This document shows positions 8,916-17,066 of a DNA stretch of 64,000 bases, in pieces. The DNA is taken from the NCBI RefSeq assembly GCF_030160275.1, contig NZ_BSOA01000015.1, positions 147,935-211,934 on the forward strand. The letters are read 5' to 3'. The notes under the pieces were generated by a model, which saw only the letters and a list, made by a program, of their open reading frames with translations, was not told where the DNA came from and did no database searches. The position numbers and the translations under genes are program-made. The first letter of the stretch is position 1. The number at the start of each line of letters is the position of its first letter. This stretch comes from Dyella flagellata. Its GTDB lineage: Bacteria > Pseudomonadota > Gammaproteobacteria > Xanthomonadales > Rhodanobacteraceae.

Positions 8916-9535
8916 ACGGTCATGTCATCAAGTTCGAAGGTTCGGTCCACGCGCAAGCCGACCGGCTGCTGCCGTGGTACGTGAACGGAACGCTTCAGGA
9001 CGATGAGCGCCTGCAAGTCGAACGGCACCTGGTGGAGTGCGCAGCCTGCCAGCAGGAACTGGCATGGTTGCGCACGGTGCGGGAAGAATTCGCCACCCAA
9101 GCCGAGCAGGATGATGTATCGCCGAAGATGCGGCATCTGCATCGCCGCATGCAAAAGCGGCGCGGTGCATCATCCTTCGCTCTCGCCTGGCACCGGCGCG
9201 AAAGGCGATTGGCCTGGCTCGCGGCATTGCAGGCGGCCGTCATTCTCGCCTTGGCCGTAGTACTGCTCCATCAGCAGCACGTGCCCTACCACACCTTGAG
9301 CGCGCCCAGTGACAAGGGTGCCCTGCTGGTGGTGGTCTTCGATGCGCAAACCCACGAAGCGCAAATGCGCGAACTGGTGCGCGAAAGCGGTGCGCGCATC
9401 GTGGGTGGCCCTACGGCGGAAGGCGCTTACGTACTGCGCGTAGCCGATGCGCACGAAGCGGCCGCCCGCAAAATGCTGGCCAGCTCGCCACAGGTCACGC
9501 TGGTGGAAGATTTAAGCTCGGGTGGCAATCCATGA
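8912..9535 (+). CDS. Zinc-finger anti-sigma factor (membrane bound)
   Basis: 207 residues. The N-terminal zinc-binding anti-sigma motif is H39-x3-C43-x2-C46 (ERHLVECAACQQEL). A single membrane helix follows at about 103-122 (LAWLAALQAAVILALAVVLL), and a periplasmic domain of about 85 residues ends the protein. The gene overlaps the sigma gene before it (ATGA) and the protease gene after it. The topology is that of an anti-sigma that holds its ECF sigma at the membrane and releases it on an envelope signal. The periplasmic domain (LLVVVFDAQTHEAQMRELVRESGARIVGGPTAEGAYVLRV) resembles small ferredoxin-like binding folds; this last point is inference. Confidence 0.85.
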   Translation: MNGHVIKFEGSVHAQADRLLPWYVNGTLQDDERLQVERHLVECAACQQELAWLRTVREEFATQAEQDDVSPKMRHLHRRMQKRRGASSFALAWHRRERRLAWLAALQAAVILALAVVLLHQQHVPYHTLSAPSDKGALLVVVFDAQTHEAQMRELVRESGARIVGGPTAEGAYVLRVADAHEAAARKMLASSPQVTLVEDLSSGGNP

Positions 9536-10779
9536 TGCGCACCTGGCTGCTCGTTGCCGTCCTGAGCGCACTGGGCTTTTGCACTGCAGTGTGTGCGGAA
9601 ACGCAACAGCCTTCGCAAGTGCTGGTCATGCTGCGCGCACCCGCGCCGCATTTGCGTGGCGCTGACGGTTATGCGGTGGGCTATACCGCTTCGCCTGGCG
9701 AAGCAGCGCGCAGGCACATCGCGCGTTCGCTTGCGCGGCAATACGGCCTGCAACTTGTCGACAGCTGGCCGATGCCGGCACTCGGGCTGGATTGTTTCGT
9801 CATGCGGCTTCCGTCCGGCATGTCGGCAAGCAACGTTGTGCAAGCGCTTTCGCACGACACGCGAGTGGAGTCGGCCGAATCTCGCCAAACGTTTCACACC
9901 CTGGCCAACGACGATCCGCTGTATTCGCTGCAACCGACCGCCAAACTTTGGCATCTCGTCCAATTGCATGCGATGGCGACCGGACGAAACGTAGTGATCG
10001 CCGAAGTGGACAGCGGCGTGGATACGACCAACCCGGATCTGGCCGGCCAGGTAGTTGAGCAACGCAATTTCGTGGATGACGGCGCGTATCGCGCCGAACT
10101 GCACGGCACCGAAGTGGCTGGCATCATCGTCGCCCGCGAAGGCAATGGTGTGGGTATCGTGGGTGTCGCGCCGCAAGCGCGCCTGCTCGCTTTGCGTGCT
10201 TGCTGGCAGCTTGCCGACGGTAGCGCGGCGTCGGCCTGTGACAGCTTCACCCTGGCCAAGGCGCTGCAATACGCCGTGGAAAAGCACGTACAGATCATCA
10301 ACCTGAGCCTGGCCGGGCCAAATGACCGTCTGCTGCAACGTTTGCTGGACACAGCACTGGCACGGGGCACTACCGTAGTGAGCGCGGTGGACGACGGTGC
10401 TGCCGACGGCGGCTTTCCGGCCTCCTATCCCGGGGTGCTGGCGGTGGCTGGTGAACACAGCACGACCCATCCGGCCAACGCGTGGCTGGCGCCGGCCGAA
10501 GATATTCCCACCACCCAGCCCGGCGCGCGCTGGAACCTAGTGAACGGATCGTCATTTGCGGCAGCCGAAGTCAGTGGCCTGGCTGCGCTGCTGCGTGAAA
10601 TGTCACCTGGCATTACGCTGGCGCAGCTGCATGACGCTTTGCTCGCAAGGACTGCGCTAGGCTTGGCCACAATGCGGCCGATGTCGATCGATGCATGCGC
10701 CGCCGTAGCGCGGGTGAGTCATCGGTGTACCTGCGACTGTGCCGTGGCGCATGCTTCCGTGGGAGTGCCGCGCCAATGA
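9532..10779 (+). CDS. Exported subtilisin-like serine protease (S8), unusual oxyanion position
   Basis: 415 residues with a signal peptide (about 1-22) and a pro-region (about 30-120). The S8 triad is visible: Asp160 (AEVDSGVD), His191 (ELHGTEVAG) and Ser341 (NGSSFAAAEVSG). The segment that normally reads AAGN, whose Asn stabilises the oxyanion, reads AVDDG here (about 285-289), so Asp seems to replace Asn. Its start overlaps the anti-sigma stop and its stop abuts the porin start, so it belongs to the sigma operon. It could process surface proteins or act on the anti-sigma's periplasmic part; the second idea is inference from position only. Confidence 0.85.
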   Translation: MMRTWLLVAVLSALGFCTAVCAETQQPSQVLVMLRAPAPHLRGADGYAVGYTASPGEAARRHIARSLARQYGLQLVDSWPMPALGLDCFVMRLPSGMSASNVVQALSHDTRVESAESRQTFHTLANDDPLYSLQPTAKLWHLVQLHAMATGRNVVIAEVDSGVDTTNPDLAGQVVEQRNFVDDGAYRAELHGTEVAGIIVAREGNGVGIVGVAPQARLLALRACWQLADGSAASACDSFTLAKALQYAVEKHVQIINLSLAGPNDRLLQRLLDTALARGTTVVSAVDDGAADGGFPASYPGVLAVAGEHSTTHPANAWLAPAEDIPTTQPGARWNLVNGSSFAAAEVSGLAALLREMSPGITLAQLHDALLARTALGLATMRPMSIDACAAVARVSHRCTCDCAVAHASVGVPRQ

Positions 10780-11481
10780 GTGGGCCTAGCGTTGCGAGTC
10801 GCCATGGCAGTCCTTCTCGCCTTGTTCGCGGTACAGGCCCGGGCGCAGATGACCGGCAGCGCGACCTTTGTTTCCGACTACCGCTTTCGCGGTGTATCGC
10901 TCAGCGATGACCGGCCGTCCGCACAGCTGTCGTTCGACTACGACTGGCCGGCCAGCGGCTGGTATGCGGGAGGCATGATGGCCAATGTAAGAGCCGATTC
11001 GCGCCACGCTGCCCAACTGCTCGGCTATGCCGGCTACGTGCATCGCTTGAATGCGGACATCAGCTGGGAAGGCGGCGTGCGCTATTCGCGTTTTACCGGC
11101 CACGAATCCTATGCCTACGCGGAAGCCTATACCGGCCTCACGTTCCGGCAGCTGGTCGGCCGCATCTACTACGCGCCGAGTTACTTCAATGGCGGCGTGG
11201 CGGTGTGGTACGCCGAAGTCAACGACAGCTTCGCTTTGTCCGGGCAGTGGTATGCGCTCGCGCATGCCGGTTGCCTGCGGCGAGCGGGCAACGTGACCGA
11301 GTACCAAGCCAGCCGCTTTCGTTCCGATTTCAAGGCCGGCATCGGGTTTGCCCCGCCGCCGTGGAATTTCCAGTTGAGCTGGACCACGACGCGCGGCGCG
11401 CCCGATGCCGCATTCGACTACCCATCCGCTGCGAACGCGAACCGCAACGCCTGGGTTCTGAGCATCTCGTACGCGTGGTGA
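10780..11481 (+). CDS. TorF-family outer-membrane beta-barrel (putative porin)
   Basis: 233 residues starting at a GTG immediately after the protease stop (TGAGTG). It has a signal peptide ending ARAQ, then the characteristic opening ATFVSDYRFRGVSLSDDRPSAQLSFDYDW. The rest alternates amphipathic strands and closes on an aromatic residue (SISYAW), as outer-membrane barrels do. This family (TIGR02001-like) is annotated as putative porin, but substrates are unknown. It is the last gene of the sigma/anti-sigma/protease operon and is followed by a perfect hairpin. Confidence 0.8.
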   Translation: MGLALRVAMAVLLALFAVQARAQMTGSATFVSDYRFRGVSLSDDRPSAQLSFDYDWPASGWYAGGMMANVRADSRHAAQLLGYAGYVHRLNADISWEGGVRYSRFTGHESYAYAEAYTGLTFRQLVGRIYYAPSYFNGGVAVWYAEVNDSFALSGQWYALAHAGCLRRAGNVTEYQASRFRSDFKAGIGFAPPPWNFQLSWTTTRGAPDAAFDYPSAANANRNAWVLSISYAW

Positions 11482-11536
11482 TGCTATGGGCGTGGGCATC
11501 GGGCTGATCTGAATGGCAGGCGCTTCGGCGCACGTA

Positions 11537-11559
11537 CTTCCCATGCCCTGCATGGGAAG
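11537..11559. terminator. Perfect hairpin after the sigma operon
   Basis: CTTCCCATG and CATGGGAAG pair over nine bases around a CCCTG loop, 56 bases after the porin stop. It separates the sigma operon from the beta-propeller gene. No T-run follows. Confidence 0.5.
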
Positions 11560-11612
11560 CAGGGGGATTCGCGTCTTCGGGCGCATCGTTCATCCCTTAG
11601 GAGGGAGTTGAC

Positions 11613-12707
11613 ATGAGACGTACTCTGTTCAAAAAGAAGCTGCTTCATTCCATCGTCGCGAGCTTGGTCGTCGCGGGGGTCGCGGTCGGCCTGCTGTACC
11701 CGAAGGCCGCGGCTGCGCAGAGCGACACTGGCCACATTCTGATCGCCGATCAGTTCAACAATCGCGTAATCGAAGTCGACCGCGCGACGCACCAGATCGT
11801 GTGGCATTTCGGCAACGGTTCGGATCTGCCTGGCCCGCATAGCGTGGTCGGCACCAACGATGCGGAACGCTTTGGTTCGCTTACGCTGATTTCCGGTACC
11901 GGCACCCCGCCGGGTCTGCCGGGATGCGGCGACCAGATGAACGGCTGCCCGGACAACCGTGTGTTCATTGTGGATCATGACGGCAATATCATCTGGCAGT
12001 ACGGCCAGGCCGGTGTCGGGGGATCGGGTCCGAATCAATTGAACACGCCGGTGCAGGCGCTGTTCCTGATCAACTTCCCCGGGCACCCCGGACCGCACGT
12101 GCTGATCACGGACCAGGTCAACGAGCGCATCATCCTGGTCAACCTGCATCACCAGATCGTATGGCAGTACGGCACCACCGGCATGAGCGGCATGGGCTCG
12201 AATCAGCTCAACAACCCGAACAGCGCCGAAGCGCTGGAAAACGGCCACATCCTAATCGCCGATGAAAACAACAATCGCGTGATCGAGATCCGCCCCAATG
12301 GGCAACTGGTCAAGCAATTCACCGCTGGTGGAACGGTCAGCGGCGCGGCATTCGCCAGTCGTCTTCCGAACGGCGATACCTTGATCACCGACTCGAACAA
12401 CAATCGCGCCATCGAGGTAAACGGCAACGATCATATTGTGTGGAAGTACGTCACCAATACCCAGCCGAACAGCAATCCAGCTCCGCTGCCGACGCGCGCG
12501 ATACGCCTGCACAATGGCGATACGCTGATCAGCGACCAGTTCAACGATCGCGTGATCGAGGTTACGCCGGCCGGCAAGATCGTGTTCCACCAGGGCGATA
12601 CCAACATCGCGGGCGATGGCTTCAACGACCTCAACGGCCCGTATGACGCCAAGCAGATCGGCGACTTCACCGGCTTGACGCCGCCGTTCGATTTCGACCA
12701 GGAGTGA
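11613..12707 (+). CDS. Secreted NHL/beta-propeller repeat protein
   Basis: 364 residues with a strong AGGAGGG ribosome site and a signal peptide (residues 1-34, ending AAAAQ). The mature protein is a series of repeats built on two alternating motifs, GHILIADQFNNRVIEV and HQIVWHFG/IIWQYG. At least six copies can be seen (for example NGHILIADENNNRVIEI, NGDTLITDSNNNRAIEV, NGDTLISDQFNDRVIEV). This is the sequence rhythm of a NHL-type or arylsulfotransferase-like propeller. No catalytic residues can be named. It follows the sigma operon in the same direction but after a hairpin, so it may be separately transcribed. Confidence 0.8.
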   Translation: MRRTLFKKKLLHSIVASLVVAGVAVGLLYPKAAAAQSDTGHILIADQFNNRVIEVDRATHQIVWHFGNGSDLPGPHSVVGTNDAERFGSLTLISGTGTPPGLPGCGDQMNGCPDNRVFIVDHDGNIIWQYGQAGVGGSGPNQLNTPVQALFLINFPGHPGPHVLITDQVNERIILVNLHHQIVWQYGTTGMSGMGSNQLNNPNSAEALENGHILIADENNNRVIEIRPNGQLVKQFTAGGTVSGAAFASRLPNGDTLITDSNNNRAIEVNGNDHIVWKYVTNTQPNSNPAPLPTRAIRLHNGDTLISDQFNDRVIEVTPAGKIVFHQGDTNIAGDGFNDLNGPYDAKQIGDFTGLTPPFDFDQE

Positions 12708-12728
12708 ATCGTTCATGTTTGCGGCGAA

Positions 12729-12761
12729 CCGCCCCTCCCCTGTACCGCCAGGGGGGGGCGG
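12729..12761. terminator. GC-rich hairpin after the propeller gene
   Basis: CCGCCCCTCCCCTG and CAGGGGGGGGCGG form an imperfect stem 22 bases after the stop codon. There is no T-run. Confidence 0.5.
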
Positions 12762-12891
12762 CTCCGCGCATTCCCGAAAACTGCGAAACCGTTCGCAACT
12801 GCAGCAAAGCCCGGGACGGAGGCCGTTCAGGTGATCCGGCTAGTCTTTCTCCTGCGGCACTAAGGCCGAGTCACCTACACGGGCAACCCGT

Positions 12892-13290
12892 ATGAAACGA
12901 CATCTTTTTGTATTGGCCCTGCTGTCCGGACTACCCATGGTGATGACTACGACTGCCGCTTTTGCGCAGGACTATCACGACCACGACCATGGCTGGGACC
13001 GGCATGACGATGATCGTGGGCAGGATCGCGACCATCGTGACCACGATCATGGCTGGCACGACGACGATCATCATGATCATGGCCGCCACGAGGGCTGGGA
13101 CAAGCATTATCGCCGTGGCGAATATCTGCCGGAGCGTTATCGCGTACGGGAGTACTACGTGGAGGATTACGGCCGCTACCACTTGTACGCGCCGCCGCCC
13201 GGCTATGTATGGATACAAGGCGATGATGGGCAGTATGTACTCGTTGCGATAGCGACGGGCTTGATCGTGAACGAGTTGCTGGGGCATTGA
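12892..13290 (+). CDS. RcnB-like periplasmic protein with His/Asp-rich region
   Basis: 132 residues. A signal peptide (about 1-25, ending AFAQ) is followed by a region of about 45 residues made almost entirely of His, Asp, Gly and Arg (positions about 27-72), a likely metal-binding segment. The C-terminal half (YLPERYRVREYYVEDYGRYHLYAPPPGYVWIQGDDGQYVLVAIATGLI) matches the RcnB domain. RcnB proteins modulate nickel/cobalt homeostasis in the periplasm; there is no rcnA here, so the metal role is from the family, not from context. It ends at a shared hairpin. Confidence 0.8.
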   Translation: MKRHLFVLALLSGLPMVMTTTAAFAQDYHDHDHGWDRHDDDRGQDRDHRDHDHGWHDDDHHDHGRHEGWDKHYRRGEYLPERYRVREYYVEDYGRYHLYAPPPGYVWIQGDDGQYVLVAIATGLIVNELLGH

Positions 13291-13310
13291 GCTCGCGGCA
13301 CGCTTGACGC

Positions 13311-13341
13311 AAGCGCCCCTCTCCCAAAGAGAGGGGCGCTT
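13311..13341. terminator. Bidirectional 13-bp hairpin terminator
   Basis: AAGCGCCCCTCTC and GAGAGGGGCGCTT pair perfectly around CCAAA. It lies between the ends of the convergent RcnB-like and asnB genes, and A/T-rich flanks on both sides suit both directions. Confidence 0.75.
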
Positions 13342-13350
13342 AACTTCGTA

Positions 13351-15246
13351 TCAGGGCTGCGGCACCGGCACTAGCACCGGTTCTTCCTTCACCGCCGCAG
13401 CCACACGCTCGCTATCGAGCCATTGCAACCACTCGCTCAACACGACCAGCGTCCAGATCGCGCGCGCATGATCGCTGGCGCGCGCCTGGTGTTCGGCAAA
13501 CAAGGCTTGTGCGGCTTGGGTATCGATGCCCACCGCGGCAAGACCGGCGCTGGCAAGATGCGCCTGTGCCCAATCGCGCAAAGGTCCACGCAACCACGCG
13601 GCAAGCGGTACCGATAATCCGCGCTTGCGGCGCGTCACCACTTCCTTGGGCAGGTAATCCAGCGCATAACGCTTGAGGAACACCTTGGTGGTAAGACCGC
13701 GCACGCGCGCTTCCAGCGGCAAGCCGGCCGCGAATTCGATCACGCTCTGGTCCAGGAAGGGCGCGCGGATTTCCACGCCATGCAGCATCGCGCCACGATC
13801 GGCTTTCGCCATCAGCGCATCCGGCAGCGAGTGGCCGAAGTCGTAGCGTTGGATGGTATCGATCAGGCGCGAGGCATCGTGCCGGGTGTCATCGACGGGT
13901 GGGGCGATGCCGAGCTTCCGCTGCCATATCGGCGGAATGCTCGCCGTCCACAACAGGTGCCGCGCCAGGCCGTCCAGTTCCTGTCCGCGAATGAAACGCT
14001 TCAACAGGAACGAGAGCGTGACCTTCTTGTCGCTGGTGGGCAGCGCTTCAATCGCCCGCCGCGCAAGTGCTTTCACCGGCGGCGGCAGGTTGGCGTAAAG
14101 ACTCGCCCAACGCGCACCCAGATAGGTGGGGTAGCCGCCGAACAATTCGTCCGCGCCCTCGCCCGCCAGCAACAGGCGCACGTCTTGCGAAGCGCGCTTG
14201 GTCACCAGCGAAAGCGGAATCCACGCCGGATCGGCGAGCGGTTCGCCGTTGGCGCGGATCAATTCGCGCAACGTGCTCGGTACGTCTTGCGCGGATACGT
14301 TCACCTCGACAAAGTCGCAGCCCAGCTGACGGGCAAGCTGAGCCGCGTGCTGTCCTTCGTCAAAAGATGCTTCGGAGAAACGGATGCAATAAGCGGAGAG
14401 TTTCTTTTCCGGCCGTATGCTGCGCGCCACCGCCGTCATCAGCGCGGAATCGATGCCGCCGCTGAGCAGCACGCCATAATCCACGTCGATATCGCTTTGC
14501 CGCCGCACGGCTTCGCGGAAGATCGGATCGAACGTGTGCAGCGACGGCACGCTGGCGGCTTTTTCCGCCGGCATATCCCAGTAACGCTGATGGCGGATAC
14601 CCGCCGGCTCGATCACCACCATCTCGCCCGGGCACAGCTTGTGGATGTGCTTGAGCGGGCTGCTCGGCGCGGGGCAGTAGCCGGAGCGCAGATAGTGGGC
14701 AAGGCCGGCGGCATCGACTTCGATGTCAGGCTTGCACGCTTTCACCAATGCAGCCAGCTCCGAAGCGAAATACACGGTCTGGCCGATCACGGCATAGTAC
14801 AGATGACGCTCACCGGCGCGATCGCGTGCCAGGATCAGCCGCTGATGGCGGCTGTCCCACAACGCTAGTGCGAACACGCCCTGTACGTGTTCGAGGAAGG
14901 ACAACCCGTGTTCCAGATACAGCGGCGCCAGCACGGCAACGTCGGTGCTGTGCGTGATGGCGTGCCCGGCCTCGGCGAGCGAACGGCGCAGCTCGCGGTG
15001 ATTGTCGATTTCGCCGTTGCAGGCCACCACCACGCCGGCTTCATATTCCAGCAGCGGCGGCTGGTGCTGATCCACGCCGCGGATCGCCAGGCGATTGGTG
15101 GCCATGGCAAGGTTGGGCCGCGAAACGAAGGCATCGCCATGCGGCCCGCGATGGGCCAGGGCGTCCAGCATCATGCTCGCTTGCTGTTCCAGGTGCGGCT
15201 GCGGGTGTCCTGCATCCCGACTCAAGATTCCGCAAATTCCACACAT
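13351..15246 (-). CDS. asnB: Asparagine synthase (glutamine-hydrolysing) family amidotransferase
   Basis: 631 residues when started at MCGICG. This start is dictated by the chemistry: Cys2 must become the N-terminal nucleophile of the class II glutaminase domain, although the frame stays open 83 codons further upstream. Glutaminase residues are visible at 32-34 (HRG) and 77-81 (NGEID). The ATP pyrophosphatase loop SGGIDS is at 262-267. It makes asparagine, or transfers amide nitrogen to a carboxylated sugar or peptide. The length and the glycosyltransferase neighbours on the same strand fit the amidotransferases found in surface-polysaccharide clusters. Confidence 0.85.
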   Translation of the reverse strand: MCGICGILSRDAGHPQPHLEQQASMMLDALAHRGPHGDAFVSRPNLAMATNRLAIRGVDQHQPPLLEYEAGVVVACNGEIDNHRELRRSLAEAGHAITHSTDVAVLAPLYLEHGLSFLEHVQGVFALALWDSRHQRLILARDRAGERHLYYAVIGQTVYFASELAALVKACKPDIEVDAAGLAHYLRSGYCPAPSSPLKHIHKLCPGEMVVIEPAGIRHQRYWDMPAEKAASVPSLHTFDPIFREAVRRQSDIDVDYGVLLSGGIDSALMTAVARSIRPEKKLSAYCIRFSEASFDEGQHAAQLARQLGCDFVEVNVSAQDVPSTLRELIRANGEPLADPAWIPLSLVTKRASQDVRLLLAGEGADELFGGYPTYLGARWASLYANLPPPVKALARRAIEALPTSDKKVTLSFLLKRFIRGQELDGLARHLLWTASIPPIWQRKLGIAPPVDDTRHDASRLIDTIQRYDFGHSLPDALMAKADRGAMLHGVEIRAPFLDQSVIEFAAGLPLEARVRGLTTKVFLKRYALDYLPKEVVTRRKRGLSVPLAAWLRGPLRDWAQAHLASAGLAAVGIDTQAAQALFAEHQARASDHARAIWTLVVLSEWLQWLDSERVAAAVKEEPVLVPVPQP

Positions 15247-15341
15247 GTAGGGGCTCTGATCGATTCCGGGGGGCGTGGCAGCCCAACGGAGCATTGTAAA
15301 GGAAGGGGGTGGAGGCAGGGCTCGACAGGGTGTGAAGCCGG

Positions 15342-16862
15342 CTAAAACTCCACCCGTTTCAAGGCGTTCCCTCGCCACGTGCCCACGTCGGTCACGTGTC
15401 CGGGACAGCGCTGCAGGGCTGGCTTGATCGCCTCCGGCCCAAGCGCGGGATCGATCACCACCAGCGCCCGGCCCTCGTTGTGCAAGGCATGACACAGCGC
15501 TTCGGCGCCCTGCGGGGCCAGCCAGGGAATGCCATACACCGTCTTGCCCAGATACATACGCAAGCCCCAGGGAGTGGCCTCCTCAATGGTGTAGTCCGCG
15601 TCGGTGTTCTCGACGAAGATCAGCGCCTGGTATTGCTCTGGGGAGGTGGCCGCGCGCAATTCGGCGGCCATCTGGCGGTTGTCGTACTTGGGGTGCCAGC
15701 CATACGCGACCCCGGCCTTTACTCCCAGCAGCACCACGACCCATAGCGCCAACAACACCTGCTGCCGGGTCTGGTGAAGGTCGACGCGATCGCGCAGTTC
15801 CAACGCGATCAACAAGGACAGCGGCAGGAACAGCGGCAGCATGTATAGCGGCAGGCGCGACTGCACCAGGCAGAACAGCACGAACGGCAGCAGGAACCAC
15901 AGCACCAGCAATAACTCGACACTGGGGCTGGCTTTGGCGCCCCAGCGCTCGGCGGACACCCAGCGGCGGATCAAGCGGCCGGTCGCTGGCCACCACGGCA
16001 GCAGCCCGAGGCCGAGCACGGGCAGATAGATCTTGATCCAGCCGAACCATCCCGCATTGCGCTTGTGCGCGGCGGTGAACACGCGGTTGTACACTTCCTG
16101 GTGCAGGAAGTAGTGCAGCAACCCGGCGTAGCGCAGCACCACGACCGCATACCAGGACAAGCCAACCGCCAGGAACAGCACGATGCCGCTCAGCGGGAAA
16201 AACCGCCGCAGTCCGGGCCAGCCATCGCGGCGCACGATGAACGGGATCACCGCCAGCAGCGGGATCAGACCGGGTGGCCCCTTGGTAAGAAAGGCCAGTC
16301 CCCAACCCAGCCACATCAGCAGCACATAGCGCTGGCGGCCACGTTCGTTTTCATCGAAGGCCGCGCGCAGAAAGCCCAACATGGCCAGCGCTTCGCACAG
16401 CGTGAGGAAGGCATCGGTACTGACGATGTTGCCGGCCATGAACGGCGCCGCCGCACAGCCGTAGACCAGTCCCGGCAGCCAGGGCTTTTCCGGGACCATG
16501 CGGCGGCCGGCCACGTACAGCAGCAGCAGGGTCAGCACGAAGGCCAGCGCATACGGCACGCGCACCGCCCAGCTGTTGCGGCCGAACAGCTTGATCGACG
16601 CGGCGATCACCCAGTAGGTGGTCGGCGGCTTGGAGAAGTTGACCTCGTCCGGGCTGTAGGCCGGCGCCAAGTAGTTGCCGGTATCGAGCATCTGCAGCGC
16701 GGCTACGGTGTAGCGCCCTTCGTCCGGGCTCCACAGGCCACGCGTGCCCTGGAACGCAAAGCCGAGCAGCAGCCCGAAACAGATCAGGGCGATGAGCGGC
16801 CAGCGCGAGGTGTGCGTGGCGTTGGGCCGCAGGCGATGTTCCTGGGTGCGGTCGTTCGGCAT
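15342..16862 (-). CDS. ArnT/GT39-like membrane glycosyltransferase
   Basis: 506 residues started at MPNDRTQEHR; a TTG further upstream gives an unlikely basic leader. A GT-C fold is indicated by about a dozen hydrophobic helices. The acidic motif in the first periplasmic loop, LWSPDEGRYT, gives Asp47/Glu48 where ArnT-type enzymes bind their polyprenyl-phosphate sugar donor. The C-terminal soluble part is about 120 residues (GWHPKYDNRQMAAEL...). It probably transfers 4-amino-arabinose or another sugar from undecaprenyl phosphate to lipid A or a surface glycan. The asnB-type gene follows 95 bases downstream, and the GT9 gene precedes it on the same strand. Confidence 0.85.
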   Translation of the reverse strand: MPNDRTQEHRLRPNATHTSRWPLIALICFGLLLGFAFQGTRGLWSPDEGRYTVAALQMLDTGNYLAPAYSPDEVNFSKPPTTYWVIAASIKLFGRNSWAVRVPYALAFVLTLLLLYVAGRRMVPEKPWLPGLVYGCAAAPFMAGNIVSTDAFLTLCEALAMLGFLRAAFDENERGRQRYVLLMWLGWGLAFLTKGPPGLIPLLAVIPFIVRRDGWPGLRRFFPLSGIVLFLAVGLSWYAVVVLRYAGLLHYFLHQEVYNRVFTAAHKRNAGWFGWIKIYLPVLGLGLLPWWPATGRLIRRWVSAERWGAKASPSVELLLVLWFLLPFVLFCLVQSRLPLYMLPLFLPLSLLIALELRDRVDLHQTRQQVLLALWVVVLLGVKAGVAYGWHPKYDNRQMAAELRAATSPEQYQALIFVENTDADYTIEEATPWGLRMYLGKTVYGIPWLAPQGAEALCHALHNEGRALVVIDPALGPEAIKPALQRCPGHVTDVGTWRGNALKRVEF

Positions 16863-16999
16863 GGGAGGGTCCGGATAAAGCGCCGCTTGCCGTGGAGGTA
16901 CCGGCAGACGGAGGTGGTGGTCTGGGGTTCTGCGCGCTGGGCGCAAGGGTCACTGAGGAGATTGTAAGCGACGGGAGGGCCGGACTCCCTCACCCTCGC

Positions 17000-17066
17000 G
17001 TAGGCTGGGATGACAATCCCAGCATCAGGAAGCTACGCGAAAGCTGGGATTGTCATCCCAGCCTAC
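17000..17066. repeat. REP pair; right arm contains the stop codon of the GT9 gene
   Basis: GTAGGCTGGGATG left arm and ATCCCAGCCTAC right arm, nearly perfect. The TAG stop of the GT9 gene (17063-17065 on -) is the first triplet of the REP, so the element begins inside the gene. Confidence 0.9.
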
